The position numbers were made by a program, and so were the translations under genes. DNA of 16,816 bases from positions 1 to 16,816 of the forward strand of contig CAVCFO010000032.1 of assembly GCA_963601575.1 (NCBI GenBank), written 5' to 3'. This DNA is from CAG-238 sp963601575 (GTDB lineage Bacteria > Bacillota > Clostridia > Peptostreptococcales > Anaerovoracaceae). The notes beneath the pieces were generated by a model that searched no databases, was not told where the DNA came from, and saw only the letters and a list, made by a program, of their open reading frames with translations. Positions 6,504 through 13,700 of this stretch are shown piece by piece. The first letter of the stretch is position 1, and every line of letters begins with the position of its first letter.

Positions 6504-8178
6504 GTGGAAAATAAGCAAAGAACCATGCAGGAGGCAGCAGTCACCGCGCTCGCCGTATTTCTTGCCTATTTGTTTGGGCTGGCAGATCGCTCCAATTTCT
6601 ATGAGGGGGGGGCATCTGTTTGCTCTGATTCGCGCGCTTATCTATTTTGCACTATTTACGACATGGACATTGCAGGCACGGCGCACGGTGCAGCAGCAGG
6701 CAACCAGACGGTACCTCTTCATTGCAGGCCTTCTTATGATATTCTGGCTATATATCCGCACCCTCAAGCTGGTATTTGTTCTGTCACCGGCAGCAATACG
6801 CGCCTGCTGGTATCTCTATTATCTTCCGCTGCTGTTCATTCCTGTAACGGCATTCTTGGCGGCACTGACCATCGGAAAGACCGACGGCGAAGAACTCGAT
6901 ATCAAAGTGAAAATGCTCTGGATTGGGAGCGGGGTGCTTCTTTTGCTCGTGCTTACAAACGATTTGCATCAATTTGTATTTCGCTTTCCCGCCGGTATAC
7001 CGGAGGCTCTGTGGAGTGACCGCATCTATAGCTATGGCCCGGGATATTTTATCGCCGTCTGCTACATGGCGCTATGCGGCATTGCCGCAACCTATGTGAT
7101 GTATAACAGGTGCCGGCTGCCAAATTCCAAAAGACACTTCTCTTTGGCATTGCTTCCTATAGCACTTGCTCTTGTTTATACGGCTGTTTATTGCACCCAA
7201 GTCTCGTGGCTGCGCTTTTGGCTGGGAGATATGACGGTGGTGCATTGCCTGCTTATTACCGCGACCTTCAGGTGGTGTATTCTCTGCGGCATGATTCGCT
7301 CAAACTCCGGATATGCCGAGCTTTTTGAGGCATCGGCAGAATGCTCTGCGCAGATTGCGGGCAATGATTTTGATGTTCGCTACAGTTCTCGCGACGCGCT
7401 GCCTGTCACAAAAGAAGAAATAGAGCGTGCGCTGCTCTCCCCTTTTTCTCTTGCAAATGGCGCGACCCTCCATGCGATGCCCGTAAGCGGCGGCTATGCC
7501 ATTTGGACGGAGGACAACACCGACCTGCTTAACCAGGAGGAGGAACTGAAAGCCTTGCAGGAGGAGTGGCAGGAGCGAAATGCTCTTTTGCGCTCAGAAT
7601 ATACCATGATAGAAAAACGGCAAAAGATAGCAGAGCAAAACCGCCTCTATGACCTCCTGCAGGAAGTCACGCAAAGGCAGATTGACAAAATCGCCATGCT
7701 CACGCAAGCCTATCGGAATGAGAAGCGAAATTCGGATAGCGCAAAAGCCATCTTAGCAAAAATTGCCGTGCTATGCAGCTATGTCAAGCGGCGAAAGCAT
7801 CTGGAGCTGCTTGCCGACAGGGAGTATGCCGTGCCTCGCGAAGAAATACAGATGGCGCTTTCTGAGTCCCTCGCCGCTCTCGGACTTCTTGGAACTAGGA
7901 GTAGCCTCTTTGTGGATGTCGAAAAGCAGATAGCAGGACGGGACGCCGCAAGGCTCTACGACTTTTTTGAGGACGTGCTGGAGGCGGATATGGATGGACT
8001 GCGCGCGCTCGATGTTCGCGTATCATCGCGGAGCGACGGACTACGCATTACCATTACCGCTGAGTGCAATGCAGATTTATCGCAGCTTTCGCGGCGATAT
8101 CAGGAGGCAGACTTTGATAATTTTGACGGAGAGCAGACCTGCCTTCTGATCGTGCGCAAAGGGGGTGATGGAAGATGA
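6504..8178 (+). CDS. 7TM-domain sensor, histidine-kinase-like (pseudokinase), frameshifted at a G8 tract
   Basis: The natural start is GTG 6504, nine bases after AAAGGAGGG. This frame gives MENKQRTMQEAAVTALAVFL, a proper first membrane segment, but is diverted at a run of eight G (6605-6612). One G fewer would join it to the downstream frame (GGHLFALIRALIYF...) and yield an intact 557-residue protein. Seven to eight membrane helices follow (HisKA_7TM-like), then a PAS-like segment and a long coiled coil. The coiled coil has NRLYDLLQEVTQRQ where a kinase would carry its phospho-accepting His, and no clear N or G box follows, so it is probably a pseudokinase or signal-input partner. The stop overlaps the next start as ATGA, so the two are translationally coupled. 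The downstream frame is also open upstream to 6412, but that part reads through the ribosome binding site and looks spurious. Confidence 0.8.
6605..6612 (+). repeat. G8 homopolymer at the sensor-gene frameshift
   Basis: Eight consecutive G bases follow ATGA. Seven would keep the GTG-6504 frame open through the whole sensor gene; eight shifts it out of frame. Such tracts are typical contingency loci, and also typical sequencing-error sites. Confidence 0.85.
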
Positions 8179-9437
8179 GTGCTATTTTCTCTTTGCCCGT
8201 CTCTTTGCCCGTCAGATACGGCACTTTGATAGCCGTTCTGCTCTTTACCGTGCTTGTCGCTGAGCTTTGCCTATTCATCTATAAGCGTAGTAACAGAGCG
8301 CCCCGCAGAAAATGCGCAGTCTGCGGCATGATAAGCCTTATAAACAGCGCGGCACTCCTTTGCCTGCTGCAAGGAGAGCCAGAAGGCGCTTTCGCTCTTG
8401 CCATGCGAAGTCTGCCGTGGCTTTTCTATGCGGCTATGGTTTTATTTACGGCAATACACCTTGCCTTTGCCTTTCCTGCGGAAAAGAAAAGGGCTAGGAG
8501 CAGCCTTTCGCAAAACTCTATTCGCGAGGCGATCGACGACCTTCCAATGGGGATATGCTTTGCCGACCCCATCGGACGCATTGTGCTCATCAACAACAAA
8601 ATGCAGACACTTCTTGGGGAGCTGCTGGGCTTTTGCCCTCAGCTGCTCTGCGAGATAACGGAGGCTGCCTCTGAGCTAGAGAGCGGCACGCATCTGTCAG
8701 CGGATATTGTCCGCATGACGGACGGCAGTATTTATCGTTTCCGCAGCTACGAGTATACCATAGATAGCAAACCGGGATGGAAGCAAATCACGGCGAGCGA
8801 AATCACCAGGCTATATGACGTCGGCGAGCAGCTTCGCGCAGAAAACGAGAAGCTCAGAAGAATTAACGACAAGCTGAAAAGGATGTATGAGCGGATGAGC
8901 GACGACATTCGGGAAAAGGAAAGCCTTGAAATGAAAATTTACATCCACGACAGCATCGGCAGAAGCATCCTTACCCTGCGGGACATTATGCAAAATGGCG
9001 ATGAGACGGAGGAGAAGGTAGCAGCGCTCAGGGAGACGGTCAGCGTGCTTTCCGGCAGGCGCCCTGCTCTTGCGGAAGCGATGGACGAGGTGAAGCAGAG
9101 CGCCGCCAAAATCGGCATTACGATAAATATACAGGGGCATATCCCACCTGACACGCTGATCGAAAAGCTTGCCGCATCTGCGGCGCGGGAATGTGTGACC
9201 AACTGCATCAAACACGCAAAGGGTAACGAAATTACCATCACAAGCGATGATCTCGGCGCTGTTTATCGCATTGCAATTACTAACAACGGCGATAAGCCAA
9301 AAGGGAAAATCCGTGAGGGCAGCGGACTCTCTAGCCTTCGCCGAAGCGTTGAATTTAGCGGCGGAGAAATGACCCTTTCCCACTATCCGGCATTTTGCCT
9401 TATGCTGAACATACCAAGGGAGGAGGAAGAAGAATGA
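8175..9437 (+). CDS. Membrane sensor histidine kinase (LuxR-system type) with PAS-like domain
   Basis: The 420-residue protein has about three N-terminal membrane helices (within residues 15-97). A PAS-like domain follows from roughly 116 (AIDDLPMGICFADPIGRIVL), then a coiled coil (220-250) and a HisKA_3-like segment with IHDSIGRSIL, in which His258 is the likely phospho-acceptor. The ATPase domain has an N box, RECVTNCIKHA (Glu339, Asn343), and a G box, GSGLSSLRR (382-390). It should autophosphorylate and pass phosphate to the response regulator encoded next. Both ends overlap neighbours by ATGA, indicating tight coupling with the kinase-like sensor before it and the regulator after it. Together they form a three-gene signalling unit. 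The stimulus cannot be inferred. Confidence 0.9.
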   Translation: MSAIFSLPVSLPVRYGTLIAVLLFTVLVAELCLFIYKRSNRAPRRKCAVCGMISLINSAALLCLLQGEPEGAFALAMRSLPWLFYAAMVLFTAIHLAFAFPAEKKRARSSLSQNSIREAIDDLPMGICFADPIGRIVLINNKMQTLLGELLGFCPQLLCEITEAASELESGTHLSADIVRMTDGSIYRFRSYEYTIDSKPGWKQITASEITRLYDVGEQLRAENEKLRRINDKLKRMYERMSDDIREKESLEMKIYIHDSIGRSILTLRDIMQNGDETEEKVAALRETVSVLSGRRPALAEAMDEVKQSAAKIGITINIQGHIPPDTLIEKLAASAARECVTNCIKHAKGNEITITSDDLGAVYRIAITNNGDKPKGKIREGSGLSSLRRSVEFSGGEMTLSHYPAFCLMLNIPREEEEE

Positions 9438-10072
9438 TACGGATAATACTTGTTGAAGACGATCTTTATATACAAAAGCACCTTGAAAGCGCGCTTGCGG
9501 CTGAGGGCGATTTTCATATCGCTGCGGCAGTGCGGGACGCATTCGAGGCAGAAAAGCTGTGCGCGGCGGCTGACCTGATTCTGATGGATGTTATGACGCT
9601 CCACAAGCATTCCGGGCTGGCGGCAGGAAGGCGAATCAAGCAGGCCCATCCATATATCAAGGTTGTCATCGCAACCTCTCTGATTGACCCGGAGGTGCTA
9701 TCTCAGGCAAAGCGCGGCTGTGCAGACAGCCTCTGGTACAAGGACTGCGGCACCGAGATGCTCGCCCAGGTGATTCGCCGCACCTTCGCGGGGGAGCGCA
9801 TCTTCCCGGATTTTTCGCCATCGGTTGAGATGAAAAAGACTTTTTCTGAGAATTTTAGCCCGGCGCAGATCGAGATACTCCGTGCCTTTATCCGCGGGGA
9901 CACCTATAGGGAGATTGCCGCAAAATTCAATCTATCCGTCAGCGGCGTGCGCTGGAACATGGCGGAGATGATAAGGATAGGCGGATTCCGAAACAAGGAG
10001 GAGCTCATCAGCACCGCCATAGAGAACAAGCTGGTGGTAGCGACCCTCGTTGACGATGCGGACGAAGAATAA
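9434..10072 (+). CDS. LuxR/NarL-type response regulator
   Basis: Starting at ATG 9434, which overlaps the kinase stop and follows GGGAGGAGG, the product is 212 residues. The open frame extends further upstream, but this start gives the exact receiver beginning MIRIILVEDD. The receiver has acidic residues at 8-10, the phospho-acceptor Asp52 (LILMDVM), Thr81-Ser82 and Lys103 (WYKD), so it looks functional. A C-terminal helix-turn-helix (about 143-200; FSPAQIEILRAFIRG, REIAAKFNLSVSGVRWNM) is a somewhat divergent GerE/LuxR-like DNA-binding domain. Its natural partner is the kinase encoded just before. Possible targets are the dyads upstream of the next gene at 10179-10205. A strong terminator follows after 25 bases. 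Confidence 0.92.
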   Translation: MIRIILVEDDLYIQKHLESALAAEGDFHIAAAVRDAFEAEKLCAAADLILMDVMTLHKHSGLAAGRRIKQAHPYIKVVIATSLIDPEVLSQAKRGCADSLWYKDCGTEMLAQVIRRTFAGERIFPDFSPSVEMKKTFSENFSPAQIEILRAFIRGDTYREIAAKFNLSVSGVRWNMAEMIRIGGFRNKEELISTAIENKLVVATLVDDADEE

Positions 10073-10097
10073 CGAAAATACAGAAAACAAGAATATG

Positions 10098-10130
10098 ACG
10101 CTCCCAAAGGCTATTCGGGGGCGTTTTTTT
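10098..10130 (+). terminator. Rho-independent terminator of the signalling operon
   Basis: ACGCTCCC (10098-10105) pairs with GGGGGCGT (10117-10124) with one G-U, enclosing an 11-base loop. The pairing runs directly into seven T (10124-10130). Confidence 0.9.
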
Positions 10131-10178
10131 GTATCAAAAACGCAAAAAATGCGAAACCGGCGAACATACTAACATAAG

Positions 10179-10205
10179 TGTCAGTGACAAGAGAAGAAAT
10201 TCTCT
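10179..10205. promoter_or_regulatory. Two adjacent dyads in and over the -35/spacer: candidate operators
   Basis: TGTCA-G-TGACA (10179-10189) is a perfect 11-bp palindrome overlapping the -35. Directly abutting it, AGAGAA-GAAA-TTCTCT (10190-10205) is a perfect 6-bp inverted repeat filling the promoter spacer. Sites in these positions normally bind a repressor or a spacer-distorting activator. The neighbouring LuxR-type regulator is one candidate; no consensus is known to me. Confidence 0.5.
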
Positions 10206-10212
10206 GTATCAT
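10184..10212 (+). promoter_or_regulatory. Promoter of the degenerate-receiver gene
   Basis: GTGACA (10184-10189) and TATCAT (10207-10212) are separated by exactly 17 bases. Transcription should start near 10219, giving a leader of about 50 bases. It lies just after the upstream terminator, so the gene is a new transcription unit. Confidence 0.65.
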
Positions 10213-10268
10213 GATAGATGTAAAGACACAAAAGAAAGAAGACCCGCAAAGAGGGAGGTGGTGAATAC

Positions 10269-10652
10269 GTGAAAAAAATTGTTCTGGATATGCAAAGCAC
10301 ACTCTTTGCCAGAAGTATGCAGCGGGCTTTGATGCAGGATTTGCATGAATGGCAGACGATTGTCTCCGAAAAGCCTGAGGTGACGGAGGAGCTATGCAGG
10401 CTCCATCAGCCCCAGGCAGTCCTTATGGAGGTTACCGGATATACGCCGTGGATGCTGCCTGAGCGGCTTGGTTTGCGGGAGGAGATCCTGCGGGGAAATC
10501 CCGGCTGCCGCATCATCCTTGCCGTTGAGGAGCGGGCAGATAAGAAGCTTGCCGCGGGGGTGGCAGCTGCCAAGCGGGACGGACTTGCAGACGAATTTAT
10601 ATTCCTCTCCATGACCGACAAATACCTCCCGGCGCTTCTTGAGGCACTATAG
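10269..10652 (+). CDS. Degenerate receiver-domain protein (pseudo-receiver)
   Basis: The 127-residue product starts at GTG 10269, eight bases after AGGGAGGTG; an earlier in-line GTG at 10261 reaches a stop at once. Its length and hydrophobic pattern match a lone receiver domain: KKIVLDMQS as strand 1, QAVLMEVTGYTP as strand 3, RIILAVEE as strand 4 and DEFIFLS as strand 5. The phospho-acceptor Asp is replaced by Glu54, the acidic pocket keeps only Asp7, and the conserved Thr/Ser and Lys are missing. It is therefore unlikely to be phosphorylated and may act as a constitutive or protein-binding switch. It has its own promoter and is followed 99 bases later by the large surface protein, probably on the same transcript. 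I recall similar small proteins beside two-component genes in Clostridia but know no function. Confidence 0.7.
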   Translation: MKKIVLDMQSTLFARSMQRALMQDLHEWQTIVSEKPEVTEELCRLHQPQAVLMEVTGYTPWMLPERLGLREEILRGNPGCRIILAVEERADKKLAAGVAAAKRDGLADEFIFLSMTDKYLPALLEAL

Positions 10653-10751
10653 AGCAAAAAGCCCTTCTTCTTTTCCTCATCACTCGGCTTCTTGCGCACC
10701 GAGAAGACTTGCGCAGGAAAAACATATCAAAATAAAGGAGGCGAAAAGCAA

Positions 10752-13700
10752 GTGAAAAAACAAATTCTGAGTATTTTGCTCAGCCTTGTATTGGTGTTTG
10801 GGATGTTCCCAACCGTCGCACTGGCGACAGGTGACTACCCGGAGAGTGTTACGATACGTAACAGCAGCGGTGAGTCTATTGTGCTAAGTGATGGACAATA
10901 TTTGGCAACAAATGCTGCGGCGAATGAAACCGGCAGCTGGAGCAGCGGCAAAGATTATGTCGCGCGCTACGATGCGGGCACCGGCACGCTCTATTTGAAC
11001 GGCTATATCGGCGAGTTTAAGAATAATAACTCCGGCAGTACAGTCGGAATATCTGCGGGTGAAGGCGATGCCTTTACCATCAACCTGAGCGGTGAAAACT
11101 CGATCACGGTATCGAGTGTTTCCGATAATCCAAACGAGGTATACGGTATAGATGCCGGTGCGCTGACCATCGATGGAACTGGCTCTCTGACTGTGGAAAG
11201 CACAGGACATCACACCACCTATGGTATTTTCGCAGCCAAGGGCATGACAGTTTCCGCAAAGGTCGATGTCTCCGCGACCGTGGCAACGACCGGGCAGTAT
11301 GCCTACGGTCTTTATGCGAGTGCCGGCGACATTACGCTTTCCGGCGCGGACAAAACTGTGACCGCCCAGACCAATGACGAAAGCCGATGGGCTCACGGCA
11401 TCTACGCAAATGAGGGCGCGGTCAGCGTCGGCGGCAAGCTCACCGTGGATCTGGATTCACAGGGCGTGGCCATTTATGCCAAGAACGACAGCACTACTGG
11501 AGCCCCGGCCATCACGCTAAGCGGCGGCGATGTAACCATCACCGGCGAAAAAGCCAGATATGGGCTTTATGATGTTTCTTCTGAGAAGTCCAGTGGCACG
11601 GCAGGCATTGCAATCAAGAATGACAGCAACTTTGATATGAATATGGCAGCCCAAAATGGCATCGGTATATACTCCCGGTATAATAACCTGACGATCGAAG
11701 GCAGCACGGTGAATATAACTGGTAAAACTTATGTTGTTAAGTTAGAAGCCGCAAACTCTGCATTGTCCATCAAGGACTCCGACGTGACCTTAACGATGGA
11801 TGGTAACGAAGGAGCTGTTTATACGGGCTCTAGCGGCGGAAGTACCACCATAGACCTCTCGACAAAGGGCACCGTGACGGTGAAAGCAAGTACTAACGTA
11901 AATTGCCCGATCGATGGAACCTTGACGCTTAGCGAGGGAACGAGATGCGAAAAGGGCAGCTATAGAAGTGATTGGACGAATTATGAAGCAGCAATGCACG
12001 ATGACGGATACAATGTGGTGCAGTTTGTGAGCACGTCCACCACGCCGTCCGCCACGGTTGCCGACGTGACTATCACCGGCACAGTCGGTACGGAGTTAAA
12101 TCCCTCGGTTAATGTGACCATTACGCTGGCAAACGACACGTTCAAAGCGTTCTCGGAAAAAGAGGAAGTGACGAGTTGGTTTACCAACCTGCCTAATGGT
12201 TTAAACGCATTTATCCATGAGACAGTTGCTTCCAGTGCGGAAACGGCGACCATCACAATCATGAACACCCCAACAGCGGCAAGCAGCGATGTGATGACGA
12301 TCACGATCCCCGCGGGCTGCCTAACAAGCGGCAATGCCCTGGCCGTGACAAGCAATCCGAACGCGAAGTTTGAGATTGGGAAAGCAACGCTCGCAAGCCC
12401 TGTGACTATCACCGGCGTGACCACTCCGGTCAAGGGCGTATCCGCAAACACGAGCGTGACCGCCCCTGCGAATACTACCGCAAAGCTCAAGTGGTATAGA
12501 GATTCCAGCGAATTTTCCGGCACTTATCTGGGATCAACCGCTTATAAGGGCGAAATTACCATTACACCGGCTAGCGGCTATCAGTTCGACGATTCTGTGA
12601 CCTTTACCGTGGTCGGAGCCTCGGACTGGGCTGCAGAAAAGCAGAGCGACGGCAGTTACAAGCTAACCAAGGAGTTCACGACCGAAAGTGCTGATCTTAC
12701 CGAGATTGAGATCACCACCCAGCCTACCAACAAGGCATATAAACACGGCGATGAATTTAATACCGCCGGCATGGTCGTAAAGGCTACCTACGACTACGCC
12801 AGCACCAACAACGCTTTCACGGGCTACTCCGTGGAGTATGCTGCATCGGGACAGAACTACCTGAAAAAGGGCGATACGGAGGTCACCATCAAGTCCGGTG
12901 ACAAGTCCGTCAAGGTAACGGGTCTGACCGTCAGCCAGAAGGAGCTAACCATCACCGGCCTGACCGCGACAGACCGTGTGTATGAAAAAGACAATACGAA
13001 CGTTGCCCTGACCGGCGGCACTTTGACCGGCGTGGTAGGCAGCGAAAATGTCAGCGTTATCATGCCGACCAGCGGCACGGTAACTTCCGCGGACGCGGGC
13101 ACGAACAAGGATGTCACGGTCGCGAAACCGACGCTTTCCGGCACAGATTCGGGAAATTACACACTCGCGGACATTACCGGGGTCAAAGTGACGATTTCAC
13201 CAAAGTCCCTGACGGACAGCATGATCACGCTGGATTCCACGCAGAACACCTATAGCGGCACTGCGCAGTCCGCTAAATTTACCGTTAAGGACGGATCGAA
13301 TGCCCTGACAGCCGATACAGATTACACGATCACCTCCGGCGGCACGGCAACCAATGTTGAAAGTACCGCGCTGACCATCACCGGCAAGGGCAACTACACC
13401 GGCACGGCTAGCTCCACATGGTCACTTATTGCCAAAGACATCAGCTCCGTGACCGTCTCCGTGTCTGGCACCTATACCTACACAGGCAGTGCCATCACCC
13501 CGACATATACGGTAACGGACGGCACAACCCCGCTAACTGCTTCAGACTATGATGCAGCCTATTCTGATACCACCGGTGCTGGGAGTGCTGCGAAGATCAC
13601 ACTCGCCGGCAAAGGCAACTATCAGGGCACAAAAGAACAGACCTTCACCATAGGTAAGGCTGAATGGGGTGCCCCGACCGAGTCCCTTACTAAAGCGGAC

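Noticed and set aside
6412..6600. Upstream extension of the sensor frame to ATG 6412
   Set aside because: This stretch translates the spacer repeats and reads through the AAAGGAGGG ribosome binding site of the GTG at 6504. Its residues are basic and unlike a membrane N-terminus, whereas the 6504 frame gives a clean hydrophobic helix.
10692..10751. TTG start for the surface protein at 10692
   Set aside because: The added residues cover the AAAGGAGG site and precede a perfect signal peptide beginning at GTG 10752.
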